Origin: Mycetocola miduiensis
GTDB taxonomy: Bacteria > Actinomycetota > Actinomycetes > Actinomycetales > Microbacteriaceae
NCBI RefSeq assembly: GCF_900115155.1
Contig: NZ_FOVM01000002.1
Location: 64,550-128,549 of the forward strand
Length of the DNA stretch: 64,000 nt
Direction of reading: 5' to 3'
Positions 49,763-61,335 of the stretch are shown here, in pieces; positions within the stretch are counted from its first letter, which is position 1; each line of letters starts with the position of its first letter. The position numbers were made by a program, and so were the translations under genes. The notes beneath the pieces were generated by a model that was not told the DNA's origin, ran no database searches, and saw only the letters and a list, made by a program, of their open reading frames with translations.

Positions 49763-51457
49763 ATGTCAGAGATCGACCTGAAACCTCGCAGCCGAGCAGT
49801 CACAGACGGAATCGAAGCCACTACATCCCGCGGAATGCTCCGCGCGGTTGGAATGGGCGACGCGGACTGGGACAAGCCCCAGATCGGCATTGCGTCCAGC
49901 TGGAACGAGATCACCCCGTGCAACCTCTCGCTTGACCGGCTCGCGCAGGGCGCCAAGGAAGGCGTCCATTCCGGTGGCGGATATCCGCTGCAGTTCGGAA
50001 CGATCTCCGTCTCGGACGGCATCTCGATGGGCCACGAAGGCATGCACTTCTCGCTCGTCTCGCGCGAGGTCATCGCCGACTCCGTCGAAACCGTCGTGAT
50101 GGCCGAGCGTCTGGACGGAACCGTCCTCCTCGCCGGTTGTGACAAGTCGCTGCCTGGCATGCTCATGGCCGCGGCACGCCTCGACCTGGCGTCGGTGTTC
50201 CTCTACGCGGGTTCGATCGCGCCCGGTTGGGTGAAGCTCAGCGACGGCACCGAGAAGGATGTAACGATCATCGACGCCTTCGAAGCCGTCGGCGCCTGCA
50301 AGGCAGGAACGATGAGCGAAGAAGACCTCAAGCGCATCGAGTGCGCCATCGCGCCCGGCGAAGGCGCCTGCGGCGGCATGTACACGGCCAACACCATGGC
50401 ATCCGTCGCCGAAGCACTCGGTATGAGCCTGCCCGGCTCTGCTGCTCCGCCCTCGGCCGACCGACGCCGCGACTACTTCGCCCACCGCTCAGGTGAGGCC
50501 GTCGTGAACATGCTGCGTCTCGGCATCACCGCGCGCGACATCCTGACGAAGGAGGCGTTCGAGAACGCCATCGCCGTCGCCATGGCGTTCGGTGGTTCCA
50601 CCAACGTCGTCCTGCACCTGCTGGCGATCGCCCGCGAGGCCGAGGTCGACCTGACGCTCGACGACTTCAACCGGATCGGTGACAAGGTCCCGCACATCGG
50701 TGACCTCAAGCCGTTCGGTAAGTACGTCATGAACGACGTCGATCGCCACGGGGGAGTGCCCGTCGTGATGAAGGCGCTGCTCGACGCCGGACTGCTCCAT
50801 GGAGACGCCCTCACCGTCACCGGCAAGACGGTCGCCGAGAACCTCGCCGACCTCAACCCGATGCCGCTCGACGGCACGGTCATCCGCACCCTCGACAACC
50901 CGATCCACGCCACCGGCGGCATCACCGTGCTCCACGGCAGCTTCGCTCCCGAGGGCGCCGTCGTGAAGACCGCCGGCTTCGACGCCGACATCTTCGAAGG
51001 CCCCGCTCGCGTGTTCGAACGGGAGCGCGCAGCGATGGATGCCCTCACCGACGGCCACATCTCGGCCGGCGACGTCATCGTGATCCGTTACGAGGGCCCG
51101 AAGGGCGGCCCAGGCATGCGCGAGATGCTCGCCATCACCGCCGCCATCAAGGGCGCAGGGCTCGGAAAAGATGTACTACTATTGACGGACGGTCGATTCT
51201 CAGGCGGCACAACCGGCCTCTGCATCGGCCACATAGCACCCGAAGCGGTGGACGCCGGTCCCATTGCCTTCGTGCGCGATGGTGATCTGATACGGGTCGA
51301 TATCGCAGCTCGGTCGCTCGACCTACTTGTCGACGAAGAAGAGTTGGCCGCCCGCCGCGACGGTTGGGCACCGCTTCCCCCGCGCTACACCCGTGGAGTT
51401 CTCGCAAAATACGCCAAGCTTGTGCACTCCGCTGCGGAGGGCGCGATCACGGGGTAG
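49763..51457 (+). CDS. ilvD: Dihydroxy-acid dehydratase
   Basis: 564 residues. The cluster-binding cysteines are seen in [23 protein letters not shown] (usually CDK(T/N)xPG) and [42 protein letters not shown] is the C-terminal signature. The enzyme dehydrates 2,3-dihydroxy-isovalerate and -3-methylvalerate to the keto acids for valine and isoleucine. It leads the series ilvD-ilvB-ilvN-ilvC on the same strand. Confidence 0.97.
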   Translation: MSEIDLKPRSRAVTDGIEATTSRGMLRAVGMGDADWDKPQIGIASSWNEITPCNLSLDRLAQGAKEGVHSGGGYPLQFGTISVSDGISMGHEGMHFSLVSREVIADSVETVVMAERLDGTVLLAGCDKSLPGMLMAAARLDLASVFLYAGSIAPGWVKLSDGTEKDVTIIDAFEAVGACKAGTMSEEDLKRIECAIAPGEGACGGMYTANTMASVAEALGMSLPGSAAPPSADRRRDYFAHRSGEAVVNMLRLGITARDILTKEAFENAIAVAMAFGGSTNVVLHLLAIAREAEVDLTLDDFNRIGDKVPHIGDLKPFGKYVMNDVDRHGGVPVVMKALLDAGLLHGDALTVTGKTVAENLADLNPMPLDGTVIRTLDNPIHATGGITVLHGSFAPEGAVVKTAGFDADIFEGPARVFERERAAMDALTDGHISAGDVIVIRYEGPKGGPGMREMLAITAAIKGAGLGKDVLLLTDGRFSGGTTGLCIGHIAPEAVDAGPIAFVRDGDLIRVDIAARSLDLLVDEEELAARRDGWAPLPPRYTRGVLAKYAKLVHSAAEGAITG

Positions 51458-51505
51458 TTTTGCGCCTCATTTTCAGATCCAACCATCGATAAGGGAATCC
51501 ATACG

Positions 51506-53314
51506 ATGCCTGCGGAACCTCGCACTGCCATATCGCCCGCTGATCTCAAGGCCGCCCACAGCGGCACTGAGACAATGAGCGGCGCATCAGCTGTCGTCCG
51601 AACGCTCGAGCTCCTCGGTATCACCGATGTCTTCGGCCTGCCCGGTGGCGCCATCCTGCCGGTCTACGACCCGCTGATGGACACCTCCACCATCCGTCAC
51701 ATCCTCGTTCGGCACGAACAGGGAGCCGGCCACGCGGCCGAGGGCTACGCAGCATCCACCGGCAAGGTTGGCGTCGCCATCGCAACCTCCGGCCCCGGAG
51801 CGACCAACCTCGTCACCGCGATCATGGACGCGCACATGGACTCGGTGCCGCTGCTCGCGATCACCGGACAGGTGTTCTCGAACCTCATGGGAACCGACGC
51901 GTTCCAGGAGGCGGACATCGTCGGCATCACGATGCCGATCACGAAGCACTCTTTCCTCGTGACCGACGCCAACGACATCCCGTCCACCATCGCCGCGGCG
52001 TACCACATCGCGTCGACCGGCCGACCGGGCCCCGTGCTCGTTGACATCACGAAGGACGCACAGCAGCAGGAGGCCCCGTTCGTCTGGCCGCCAAAGATCG
52101 ACCTGCCCGGTTACCGCCCGGTGACCAAAGCGCACGGCAAGCAGATCCTGGCGGCAGCGCAGCTGCTCGTCGAGGCGAAGAAGCCGGTGCTCTACGTCGG
52201 CGGCGGTGTCATCCGCGCCAAGGCGTCGGCCGAGCTGCTCGAGCTGGCAGAGCTCATCGGCGCGCCCGTGGTCACCACGCTGATGGCCCGTGGCGCGTTC
52301 CCCGATTCGCACCAGCAGCACCTCGGTATGCCCGGCATGCACGGGACCGTTCCTGCAGTGCTTGCGTTGCAGGAATCAGACCTGATCGTGTCGCTGGGCG
52401 CGCGGTTCGATGACCGGGTCACCGGCAAGACCGCGTTGTTCGCCCCGAACGCGAAGATCGTCCATGTCGACGTCGACCCCGCTGAGATCTCGAAAATCCG
52501 CACGGCAGACGTCCCCATCGTCGGCGATGCCAAGGACGTCATCGCCGACCTCACTGCCGCCCTGCGCACCGCGCTTGCTGAGACCCAGCCAGACACCGAA
52601 GCGTGGTGGACGTACCTGAACGGGCTCCGCGAGGAGTTCCCGCTCGGCTACACGGCGCCGACCGATGGCCTCCTCGCGCCGCAGTACGTCATCCAGCGGA
52701 TCGGCGAGCTGACGGGGCCTGAGGGCATCTACGCCGCCGGCGTCGGGCAGCACCAGATGTGGGCTGCGCAGTTCATCAAGTACGAGCGTCCCAACTCCTG
52801 GCTGAACTCAGGCGGGGCCGGCACGATGGGCTACTCGGTGCCTGCAGCGATGGGCGCCAAGGTCGCCGAACCCGACCGCGTGGTCTGGGCGATCGATGGT
52901 GACGGATGCTTCCAGATGACGAATCAGGAACTCGCCACCTGCGCGATCAACAAGATCCCGATCAAGGTCGCTGTGATCAACAACTCCTCACTGGGCATGG
53001 TCCGCCAGTGGCAGACGCTGTTCTACGACGGCCGGTACTCGAACACCGACCTGAACACCGGGCACGACACCGTCCGGATCCCTGACTTCCTGAAGCTCGC
53101 CGACGCGTACGGATGCCTCGGCATCCGCGTGACGAAAGAGGAAGAGGTCGACGCCGCCATTCAGCTCGCACTGGAAACGAATGACCGCCCCGTGGTCATC
53201 GACTTCGTCGTGAGCGCGGATGCAATGGTGTGGCCGATGGTTCCGCAGGGAGTCAGCAACAGCTATGTCCAGTACGCCAAAGACCACAGCCCGTCGTTCG
53301 ATGAGGAGGCCTGA
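51506..53314 (+). CDS. ilvB: Acetolactate synthase, large (catalytic) subunit
   Basis: 602 residues; RBS AAGGGA upstream of ATG. The N-terminal TPP domain has [13 protein letters not shown] and [14 protein letters not shown] with the catalytic Glu; the central domain has [11 protein letters not shown]; the C-terminal TPP domain carries [16 protein letters not shown] and [12 protein letters not shown]. It forms 2-acetolactate or 2-aceto-2-hydroxybutyrate with TPP and FAD. The small-subunit gene starts two bases after its stop. Confidence 0.97.
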   Translation: MPAEPRTAISPADLKAAHSGTETMSGASAVVRTLELLGITDVFGLPGGAILPVYDPLMDTSTIRHILVRHEQGAGHAAEGYAASTGKVGVAIATSGPGATNLVTAIMDAHMDSVPLLAITGQVFSNLMGTDAFQEADIVGITMPITKHSFLVTDANDIPSTIAAAYHIASTGRPGPVLVDITKDAQQQEAPFVWPPKIDLPGYRPVTKAHGKQILAAAQLLVEAKKPVLYVGGGVIRAKASAELLELAELIGAPVVTTLMARGAFPDSHQQHLGMPGMHGTVPAVLALQESDLIVSLGARFDDRVTGKTALFAPNAKIVHVDVDPAEISKIRTADVPIVGDAKDVIADLTAALRTALAETQPDTEAWWTYLNGLREEFPLGYTAPTDGLLAPQYVIQRIGELTGPEGIYAAGVGQHQMWAAQFIKYERPNSWLNSGGAGTMGYSVPAAMGAKVAEPDRVVWAIDGDGCFQMTNQELATCAINKIPIKVAVINNSSLGMVRQWQTLFYDGRYSNTDLNTGHDTVRIPDFLKLADAYGCLGIRVTKEEEVDAAIQLALETNDRPVVIDFVVSADAMVWPMVPQGVSNSYVQYAKDHSPSFDEEA

Positions 53315-53316
53315 GC

Positions 53317-53826
53317 ATGAGTAGACACGTCTTGAGCCTGCTTGTCGAGAACAAGCCGGGGCTTCTCACCCGCGTCGCCGGTCTCTTCGCCCGGCGTGGT
53401 TTCAACATTGAGTCCCTCGCCGTCGGCACGAGCGAAGTCCCCGGCCTCAGCCGGATCACCGTCGTGGTGACCGTCGAAGGTCTCCCGCTCGAGCAGATCA
53501 CCAAGCAGCTGAACAAGCTCGTCAACGTGATCAAGATCGTCGAACTCGACCTCGACCAGTCCGTCCAGCGTGAGCACCTGCTCATCAAGGTGCGGGTCGA
53601 TAACACCACCAGGTCACAGGTGCTCGAAGCCGTCACCCTGTTCCGTGCGCGCGTCGTCGACGTGTCGACGGATGCCGTCGTCATCGAGGTTACGGGTGAT
53701 TCCGGCAAGACCAACGCCCTCCTCAAGGTCCTCGAGCCGTACGGCATCAAGGAGATGGCGCAGTCAGGCCTGCTCGCCATCGGCCGGGGCTCCAAATCCA
53801 TCACCGACCGCGTATTCAAGAACTAA
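53317..53826 (+). CDS. ilvN: Acetolactate synthase, small (regulatory) subunit
   Basis: 169 residues. An ACT domain fills the first 80 residues (HVLSLLVENKPGLLTRVAGL, then FARRGFNIESLAVG), with a second domain of the ALS_ss_C type after it (FRARVVDVSTDAVVIEVTG). It binds IlvB and makes it sensitive to valine. Directly follows ilvB. Confidence 0.97.
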   Translation: MSRHVLSLLVENKPGLLTRVAGLFARRGFNIESLAVGTSEVPGLSRITVVVTVEGLPLEQITKQLNKLVNVIKIVELDLDQSVQREHLLIKVRVDNTTRSQVLEAVTLFRARVVDVSTDAVVIEVTGDSGKTNALLKVLEPYGIKEMAQSGLLAIGRGSKSITDRVFKN

Positions 53827-54918
<1,092 letters not shown>

Positions 54919-54933
54919 TCTCACCCAGCACAC

Positions 54934-54968
54934 ACGAACGGCTCCCGCCTCTGGTGGGGGCCGTTCGT
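54934..54968 (+). terminator. Terminator-like hairpin after ilvC
   Basis: CGAACGGC and GCCGTTCG close a long stem that continues inside as CCCGCC/GGTGGG. No T-run follows, so it may be an attenuating structure rather than a classic terminator. Confidence 0.55.
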
Positions 54969-55010
54969 CGTTCGGTCGGATGCCGTTTCGCCGTCGTTGG
55001 GGCTCGCGGG

Positions 55011-55016
55011 TACGCT
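55011..55016 (+). promoter_or_regulatory. -10 box of a leaderless promoter for the membrane-protein gene
   Basis: TACGCT, GGCAGC, ATG 55023: exact six-base spacing. Confidence 0.4.
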
Positions 55017-55022
55017 GGCAGC

Positions 55023-55487
55023 ATGAGTTCCGATCCGTCCGACGATGAGGCGCTGACCTGGGCGGGTGACCCAGAGCCGGTCGAAGCACCCGTGCGGAAG
55101 ACTCGCGACGGAGCCGAGCCCGCCGTCGCGAGCGGATGGAAGGTGGTCGGCAAACCCGGGCGCGTCGCGACGGCCCCGGCGGACCACCGCTCAGGGCAGT
55201 TGAGTTCGGTCGCCCTCGTGACGTACGGCATCCTCGCGGGGATCTACCTGCTGTACACGATCGGCTGGCTCATTGCCGCCCAGAGCGCCACAGGCGCGCC
55301 GGCCGACATCGTCGGGGGAGCGATGTTCACGGTCGGGCTCTGGTTCGCCGTGCTCTCGTCCGCGCTCTGGATCGCCGCCACATTCTGGGTGACCCGCGAA
55401 TCGGCGAGCGTCCGCGCGCGGCTGATCGCCCTCGCCGTCGGAGCCCTCGTCCTCATCCCGTGGCCCTTTCTCGTCGGAGCGAACTGA
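55023..55487 (+). CDS. Membrane protein of unknown function
   Basis: 154 residues from ATG 55023. An acidic soluble N-terminus of about 65 residues is followed by three hydrophobic spans (LVTYGILAGIYLLYTIGWLI, FTVGLWFAVLSSALWIAATF, LIALAVGALVLIPWPFLV). No recognised domain. The next gene starts two bases after its stop, so they form a pair. Confidence 0.65.
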   Translation: MSSDPSDDEALTWAGDPEPVEAPVRKTRDGAEPAVASGWKVVGKPGRVATAPADHRSGQLSSVALVTYGILAGIYLLYTIGWLIAAQSATGAPADIVGGAMFTVGLWFAVLSSALWIAATFWVTRESASVRARLIALAVGALVLIPWPFLVGAN

Positions 55488-55489
55488 CC

Positions 55490-55846
55490 ATGAGCACATC
55501 TTCGGTACCGAAGACCCGCGTCGCCCCGACTCCGGCCTGGCTTGCGCTGTCCCTCGCTGTCGTCTTCGGGCTCCTCTTCGCCTTCGACGTCTGGGAGGCG
55601 GTCGGCAACCTCGTCGGGGTGAGCGTCGTGGCGTCCGGGCTGGAAACGACGATCAACCCGGTCGGCTGGGTGATTCTCGTCCTCGGCGTCCTCCTGCCGA
55701 TCGCCGTGTTCGCGCTGGCCTACTGGCTCGGTCGGCGCCGGAACCCGCTCGCGCAGGTGCTTCTCTACCTTGCCGGGCTCGGCACGGTCGCCGCTGTGTC
55801 GCTGAGCCTGCTTGCGCTGTTTGGCATCGGGTCCGTTCTGTCCTGA
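55490..55846 (+). CDS. Small membrane protein of unknown function
   Basis: 118 residues from ATG 55490. Three hydrophobic spans: [39 protein letters not shown] and [20 protein letters not shown]. Family not recognised. Two bases separate it from the preceding membrane-protein gene. Confidence 0.65.
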   Translation: MSTSSVPKTRVAPTPAWLALSLAVVFGLLFAFDVWEAVGNLVGVSVVASGLETTINPVGWVILVLGVLLPIAVFALAYWLGRRRNPLAQVLLYLAGLGTVAAVSLSLLALFGIGSVLS

Positions 55847-55963
55847 CCGCCCTGACGGGAACAGTGCTGACGTAACACGGTCCGCGCGTCGGATAAAGTT
55901 GGAGCACGTGCGTCCCGACGGCTGCGACGCCCGGCCTCCCCGTTGCAAGCAAAGGATGTCCCT

Positions 55964-57556
55964 GTGTCAAAACCGGTCGTACTGATCGCCGAAGAGCTTT
56001 CCCCAGCAACAGTCGACGCCCTCGGGCCCGATTTCGACATCCGCCAGGTTGACGGCACCGATCGGCCGGCTCTGCTCAGCGCGCTTGCCGACGCCCACGC
56101 CATCCTCGTGCGGTCGGCGACGCAGGTGGATGCCGAAGCCCTCGCTGCGGCCCCGCAGTTGAAGGTCATCGCCCGTGCAGGCGTCGGACTCGACAACGTC
56201 GACATCAAGGCAGCGACCGCCGCCGGTGTCATGGTGGTGAACGCCCCGACGTCGAATATCATCTCTGCCGCCGAACTGACGGTCGGCCACATCCTCAGCC
56301 TTGCCCGTCACATCCCGCAGGCGCACAACGCGCTCGCGCAGGGGCAGTGGAAGCGTTCCAAGTACACCGGCACCGAACTCTACGAGAAGACCATCGGCAT
56401 CATCGGGCTCGGGCGTATCGGGGCGCTGATCACCGCCCGACTGCAGGCTTTCGGTACCACGGTCGTCGCGTACGACCCGTACGTCACCAGCGCTCGTGCA
56501 CAGCAGCTCGGTGTGCAGCTCGTCACCCTCGACGAGCTTCTCGAGCGGTCGGACTTCATCAGCATCCACATGCCGAAGACCCCTGAGACGACCGGCATGA
56601 TCAGTACCGAGCAACTCGCGCTCATGAAGCCGACCGCCTACATCGTCAACGTCGCGCGAGGTGGCCTCATCGACGAGGATGCCCTGCACGAAGCGTTGAT
56701 CACCGGAACCATCGCCGGCGCCGGGCTTGATGTCTTCGTCTCGGAGCCCCCGACGAACGACGCCCTGCTCGGCCTGCCGAACATCATCGTCACCCCGCAC
56801 CTCGGCGCGTCGACCGACGAAGCGCAGGAGAAAGCAGGCGTCTCGGTCGCCCGCTCCGTGCGGCTTGCGCTCGGCGGCGAACTCGTTCCTGACGCGGTCA
56901 ACGTCGCCGGCGGCGTTATCGACCCTTACGTCCGCCCCGGCATCCCGCTCGTGGAGAAGCTCGGGCAGATCTTCGCCGCCCTCGCGTCGTCACCGCTCAC
57001 GAGCGTGGACGTCGAAGTGCACGGTGAACTGAGCGACTACGACGTCAGCGTGCTCAAGCTCGCCGCGCTCAAGGGCATCTTCACCAACATCGTCAGCGAG
57101 ACCGTGTCGTACGTCAACGCGCCGCTTCTCGCTGAGCAGCGGGGCATCGTTGTGCGGCTTCTGACGGATGCCGAGAGCGAGGAGTACCGCAACATCATCA
57201 CCCTGCGCGGCGCGCTCAGCGACGGCTCGCAGATCTCGGTGTCCGGCACCCTGACCGGCACCAAGCAGATCGAAAAGCTCGTCGAGATCAACGGCTACGA
57301 CGTCGAGGTTCCGATCGCGCAGCACCACATCGTCATGCTGTACACCGACCGCCCGGGAATCGTCGCCGTCTATGGTCGCCGTTTCGGTGAGGCGTCGATA
57401 AACATCGCCGGGATGCAGGTGGCGCGGCGTGCCGCGGGCGGCCAGGCCCTCAGTGTGCTGACCGTCGACTCGCCGGTGCCCGATGCAATCCTCGATGCCG
57501 TGCGGTCGGACATCGACGCGAGCGTCCTGCGGGCGATCGAGATCACCGAGCAGTAA
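55964..57556 (+). CDS. serA: D-3-phosphoglycerate dehydrogenase
   Basis: 530 residues from GTG 55964, RBS AAAGGA. The long (type I) form: the substrate-binding part with [18 protein letters not shown], the NAD-binding [14 protein letters not shown], and catalytic [12 protein letters not shown] with [16 protein letters not shown]; then an allosteric domain of about 140 residues and a C-terminal ACT domain ([19 protein letters not shown]). It catalyses the first step of serine synthesis and is normally inhibited by serine through the ACT domain. A strong terminator follows. Confidence 0.97.
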   Translation: MSKPVVLIAEELSPATVDALGPDFDIRQVDGTDRPALLSALADAHAILVRSATQVDAEALAAAPQLKVIARAGVGLDNVDIKAATAAGVMVVNAPTSNIISAAELTVGHILSLARHIPQAHNALAQGQWKRSKYTGTELYEKTIGIIGLGRIGALITARLQAFGTTVVAYDPYVTSARAQQLGVQLVTLDELLERSDFISIHMPKTPETTGMISTEQLALMKPTAYIVNVARGGLIDEDALHEALITGTIAGAGLDVFVSEPPTNDALLGLPNIIVTPHLGASTDEAQEKAGVSVARSVRLALGGELVPDAVNVAGGVIDPYVRPGIPLVEKLGQIFAALASSPLTSVDVEVHGELSDYDVSVLKLAALKGIFTNIVSETVSYVNAPLLAEQRGIVVRLLTDAESEEYRNIITLRGALSDGSQISVSGTLTGTKQIEKLVEINGYDVEVPIAQHHIVMLYTDRPGIVAVYGRRFGEASINIAGMQVARRAAGGQALSVLTVDSPVPDAILDAVRSDIDASVLRAIEITEQ

Positions 57557-57612
57557 ATACCGAGCAGTAATCACTGCAGTAATCAACTGGGCACTGACGG
57601 CCCACTAACGAA

Positions 57613-57641
57613 AAGGGCCACCGCGATATGCGGTGGCCCTT
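57613..57641. terminator. Strong terminator after serA, possibly used from both sides
   Basis: AAGGGCCACCGC (57613-57624), loop GATAT, GCGGTGGCCCTT (57630-57641): a perfect 12-bp stem ending in T-rich sequence. The convergent small gene at 57660 may share it. Confidence 0.85.
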
Positions 57642-57659
57642 CTCGTTCGCGCTTGTGGC

Positions 57660-57908
57660 TTACAGCGTGTCGTCGCGCTCAGTCGTGTTCACGCGGGATC
57701 CGGTCGCCGGGTCGACGTCGGTACGCGACGTCGCCACGGTGCGGCGTTTGCGCGTGAGAAGCGCGATACCGATGATGATGACGATGAGCCCGGCGCCCAT
57801 CAGGATGTAGCCGATCAGGTCGAGGTTGATGACATCGACGCTCACGTTGACTGCAAACGTGAGAATCGCCCCGACGGCGAGAAGAAAGATTCCCAAACCA
57901 ATACTCAT
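57660..57908 (-). CDS. DUF6458-like small membrane protein
   Basis: 82 residues, RBS GGGAGC before ATG 57908. MSIGLGIFLLAVGAILTFAV is the first helix, NLDLIGYILMGAGLIVIIIG the second; a basic tail with Thr-rich end (RTVATSRTDVDPATGSRVNT) follows. This helix-VN-IDLNVIG-helix pattern is typical of a small actinobacterial membrane family of unknown role. Confidence 0.75.
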   Translation of the reverse strand: MSIGLGIFLLAVGAILTFAVNVSVDVINLDLIGYILMGAGLIVIIIGIALLTRKRRTVATSRTDVDPATGSRVNTTERDDTL

Positions 57909-57984
57909 GGTGATTGCTCCCTTTCTGGTGCTGGTGGGATCACACTAGGGGCATCCAACCGTCTCCGGCTAGGGACGCGGCCGT

Positions 57985-58590
57985 TCAGCCCGCATCGGGG
58001 TCGCCGTGTGCTATGGTGCTGAGCCGCTCGACCATGTCGATGAGCTTCTGAAGGCCTTCGTCCGAGACATCGGCCGGGTCGGGGGCACCCATCCCCATCA
58101 GTGCGGAGTTGTAATAGAGCCCGTCGCTGATCAGGAGGATCGCTCGCGCGGCGACCGGATCACCGACCGCCTCGATGACGACATCGAGCCACAGCGTACG
58201 AATCGCCGCAAGTATCTCACTGGCGCGCGGATCCGACGTCTGGGCCAGGCGAGCGGCAGCGATGAGGGCGCGGTCGAGTTCGGTGCCGGCATTCACCGAA
58301 GTGCGGATGAAGTAGTCGACAACGCCTGCCGGTGCGGAGCGCATGACCGACACATCCACTTCGGCGAGGTCCCGGAGTCGCTTGAGGAAACCACCGGCGA
58401 GGCCGTCCTTTGAGCCGAAGTGATAGAGCAGTCCGCCCTTCGAGACGCCCGCGCGAGCGGCGACGGCGTCCAGCGTCGCCCCGCGCTCACCCGATTCGAT
58501 GAGGAGGTCTTCGTAGGCCACGAGGATGCGGTCGCGGGTGGAACCGCGATGCGGCATCCGCTGGTCAGAGACGTCAGGGGCAGAGCTCAT
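57985..58590 (-). CDS. TetR-family transcriptional repressor
   Basis: 201 residues from ATG 58590. The helix-turn-helix lies at about residues 20-65: RDRILVAYEDLLIESG, then GATLDAVAARAGVSKGGLLYHFGSKDGL, the canonical TetR motif. The rest is an all-helical ligand domain (TetR_C_37-like). It faces a DHA2 drug exporter across a 70-base gap with a perfect palindrome, so it very probably represses that exporter and itself. Confidence 0.92.
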   Translation of the reverse strand: MSSAPDVSDQRMPHRGSTRDRILVAYEDLLIESGERGATLDAVAARAGVSKGGLLYHFGSKDGLAGGFLKRLRDLAEVDVSVMRSAPAGVVDYFIRTSVNAGTELDRALIAAARLAQTSDPRASEILAAIRTLWLDVVIEAVGDPVAARAILLISDGLYYNSALMGMGAPDPADVSDEGLQKLIDMVERLSTIAHGDPDAG

Positions 58591-58597
58591 GTTGTCT

Positions 58598-58621
58598 ACT
58601 ATACCGTCCAGTCGGTATAGT
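58598..58621. promoter_or_regulatory. Palindromic TetR operator
   Basis: ACTATACCG-TCCAGT-CGGTATAGT: nine-base arms, perfect symmetry, six-base spacer, centred between the divergent tetR-like and MFS genes, eight bases from the repressor's start codon. Each arm contains a TATA-like -10 element, so binding should block both promoters. Confidence 0.8.
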
Positions 58622-58660
58622 GAAGCTTCCCCTGATCTTCTATCGCCCGCAAGGACTCTC

Positions 58661-60190
58661 ATGACTGCGCCCACTCTCGCCCACAGCCCGGAGCACCCGT
58701 CGGTGCGCGTCGGTCGCCGCGGGTGGGTAGCGCTGGCCGTTCTCATGCTGCCGGTGCTTCTGGTCTCAGTTGACAACACGGTGCTCAACTTCGCCCTGCC
58801 CGCGATCTCGGAGTCCCTTACACCCAGCGGAACAGCACTGCTGTGGATGATCGACATTTACCCGCTCGTGCTGGCCGGGCTGCTCGTCTCGATGGGCAGC
58901 CTCGGCGACCGGATCGGCCGCAAGAAGCTGCTGCTCATCGGCTCCGCCGGGTTCGGGCTGGTGTCGATCGGTGCCGCATTTGCGCCCACGATCGAACTGC
59001 TTATCGGGGCCCGCGCCGCACTCGGCTTCTTCGGCGCCATGCTCATGCCATCGACGCTCTCGCTGATCCGCAGCATCTTCCGCGACCGCAGCCAGCGCCG
59101 CCTGGCCATCGCGGTCTGGGCCAGCGGATTCGCTGCAGGCAGCGCCCTCGGGCCCATCATCGGCGGCGTCCTGCTCGAGCACCTCTGGTGGGGATCCGTC
59201 TTCCTCATCGCCGTTCCCGTGCTCCTTCCGCTGTTTTTCCTCGCCCCGTTCCTCGTGCCCGAATCCCGTGACCCCGCCCCTGGCCGGCTGGACCTCGCCA
59301 GCATCACCCTGTCGCTCGTGACGATGCTGCCCATCGTCTACGGCATCAAGCACATGGCGACGGAGGGCCCCGACCTTCTCGGATGCGCCGCCATCGTCAT
59401 CGGTGTCGCGGCCGGCATTCTGTTCGTGCGGCGGCAGTCGCGGCTCGAAACCCCGATGCTCGACATGGCGCTGTTCCACAAGCCAGCCTTCAGTGGAGCC
59501 GTCCTGATCAACCTGCTCAGCGTCGTCGCCCTGGTCGGCGGGCTGTTCTTCGTGTCGCAGCACCTGCAACTGGTTCTCGGTCTGTCGCCGCTTAACGCCG
59601 GCCTCATCCTTGTCCCCGGGCTGATCACCATGATCCTCGCCGGGCTCCTCGTCGTCCCGGTGGCGGCGCGGGTGCGTCCCTCCATCGTCGTCCCCGCCGC
59701 CCTCGCACTCTCCGCGGTGGGCTACGGTGCGATCGGGCTCCTCGGCGGCGCCGTCGACGCTGTGGCGATCGCGATCTGCTTCGTGCTGCTCGGGCTCGGA
59801 ATCGGTGCCGCTGAAACGGTGTCGAATGACCTCATCCTCGCCAACGCGCCCGTCGAGAAGGCCGGCGCGGCATCCGCTGTCTCTGAAACCGCGTACGAGC
59901 TGGGCGCTGTCCTCGGCACCGCCACGCTCGGCACGATCCTCACCGCCTCATACCGGAACGCCGTCGTGCTGCCCGATGGGCTCAGCGCCGCCCAGCAGAG
60001 CGCAGCCTCCGAAACGCTCGGGGGAGCGGTGCACGTGGCCGGAGAACTGCCGCCGGATGCCGCCGGCGCGCTTCTCGAGTCCGCCCGCCTCGCGTTCGAC
60101 AGCGGTGTAGGGATCTCCGCGTGGCTCGGCTGTGGCCTCATCGTTGCCGCGGCGACCGTCGCACTCGTCTCACTCCGCCACGTGCGATGA
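58661..60190 (+). CDS. MFS drug exporter, DHA2 (EmrB/QacA) family
   Basis: 509 residues from ATG 58661. Fourteen predicted spans. The DHA2 text includes SVDNTVLNFALPAISESLTP (motif D1), LLVSMGSLGDRIGRKKLLLI (motif A), and GFAAGSALGPIIGGVLLEHL (motif C). These proton-driven pumps export cationic dyes, quaternary ammonium compounds or antibiotics. Repression by the adjacent TetR protein is likely; the substrate is unknown. Confidence 0.92.
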   Translation: MTAPTLAHSPEHPSVRVGRRGWVALAVLMLPVLLVSVDNTVLNFALPAISESLTPSGTALLWMIDIYPLVLAGLLVSMGSLGDRIGRKKLLLIGSAGFGLVSIGAAFAPTIELLIGARAALGFFGAMLMPSTLSLIRSIFRDRSQRRLAIAVWASGFAAGSALGPIIGGVLLEHLWWGSVFLIAVPVLLPLFFLAPFLVPESRDPAPGRLDLASITLSLVTMLPIVYGIKHMATEGPDLLGCAAIVIGVAAGILFVRRQSRLETPMLDMALFHKPAFSGAVLINLLSVVALVGGLFFVSQHLQLVLGLSPLNAGLILVPGLITMILAGLLVVPVAARVRPSIVVPAALALSAVGYGAIGLLGGAVDAVAIAICFVLLGLGIGAAETVSNDLILANAPVEKAGAASAVSETAYELGAVLGTATLGTILTASYRNAVVLPDGLSAAQQSAASETLGGAVHVAGELPPDAAGALLESARLAFDSGVGISAWLGCGLIVAAATVALVSLRHVR

Positions 60191-60255
60191 GCCGCACGGC
60201 GCGGCGATAGGCTGGAGCGGTCGGAAATTCCCCTCGGTTCCAGGATGGAGCGTAC

Positions 60256-61311
60256 ATGTCGCGTCAGGTCAAGCTAGCGGTTATCCCGGGGGACGGGATC
60301 GGCCCCGAGGTCATCGCCGAGGCAGTGAAGGTCCTGGATGCCGTCACCCGCGACAGCGATGTGAGGTTCGAGAAGACCGAATTCTTGCTCGGAGCCGACC
60401 GCTTTCTTAAGACCGGCGACGTTCTCACCGACGACGACCTCGACGCCATCCGCGGGAACGACGCCATTTTGCTCGGCGCGGTCGGCGGACTACCGGGCGA
60501 CCCGCGTCTCGCCGGGGCGAACATCGAGCGCGGGCTGTTGCTCAAGCTCCGTTTCTCGCTTGACCACTACGCCAACCTCCGGCCCACCAGGATCTACCCT
60601 GGCGTTCCGAGTCCGCTCGCGAACCCGGGCGAGGTCGACTTCCTCGTCGTCCGTGAAGGCACCGAAGGGCCGTACGTGGGCAACGGCGGCGCCATCCGGC
60701 AGGGAACACCCCACGAGGTCGCCAACGAAGTATCGGTGAACACGGCATACGGGGTCGAGCGTGTCGTCCGGTTCGCGTTCGAGAAGGCATCCGCTCGTCG
60801 CAACAAACTGACCCTCGTGCACAAGACCAACGTGCTCACCTTCGCGGGGAGCCTCTGGCAGCGCACCGTCAACGCGGTCGCCGCGGAGTTCCCGCAGGTT
60901 AAGGTCGACTACCTGCACGTCGATGCTGCGACGATTTTCCTCGTCACCGACCCTGCTAGATTTGATGTTCTCGTCACAGACAATCTCTTCGGCGACATCC
61001 TCACCGATCTGGCCGGCGCAATCAGCGGCGGCATCGGGCTCGCAGCCTCGGGAAACATCAACCCGGACGGCGTCTTCCCGAGCATGTTCGAGCCGGTCCA
61101 CGGTTCAGCTCCCGACATCGCCGGGCAGCAGAAGGCGGACCCCACCGCGGCGATCCTCTCCGTGGCTCTCCTGCTCGAACACCTGGGCCTGGCCGCCGAA
61201 TCGGCAGCAGTAACGGCCGCAGTGACTTCAGACATCGCCGCTCGGACCGGAGGCCCTCGCCCGACGTCCGCCGTCGGGGATGCGATCGTTGCCTCTCTCG
61301 ACGCACACTAG
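60256..61311 (+). CDS. leuB: 3-isopropylmalate dehydrogenase
   Basis: 351 residues, RBS-like AGGATGGAG upstream of [23 protein letters not shown] is the N-terminal signature, [10 protein letters not shown] the substrate loop, [14 protein letters not shown] has the catalytic Lys, and [20 protein letters not shown] the metal/NAD region. It oxidises and decarboxylates 3-isopropylmalate in leucine synthesis. ilvE follows after 24 bases. Confidence 0.96.
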   Translation: MSRQVKLAVIPGDGIGPEVIAEAVKVLDAVTRDSDVRFEKTEFLLGADRFLKTGDVLTDDDLDAIRGNDAILLGAVGGLPGDPRLAGANIERGLLLKLRFSLDHYANLRPTRIYPGVPSPLANPGEVDFLVVREGTEGPYVGNGGAIRQGTPHEVANEVSVNTAYGVERVVRFAFEKASARRNKLTLVHKTNVLTFAGSLWQRTVNAVAAEFPQVKVDYLHVDAATIFLVTDPARFDVLVTDNLFGDILTDLAGAISGGIGLAASGNINPDGVFPSMFEPVHGSAPDIAGQQKADPTAAILSVALLLEHLGLAAESAAVTAAVTSDIAARTGGPRPTSAVGDAIVASLDAH

Positions 61312-61335
61312 ATTTCAGCACGCAAAGGAACGCAC

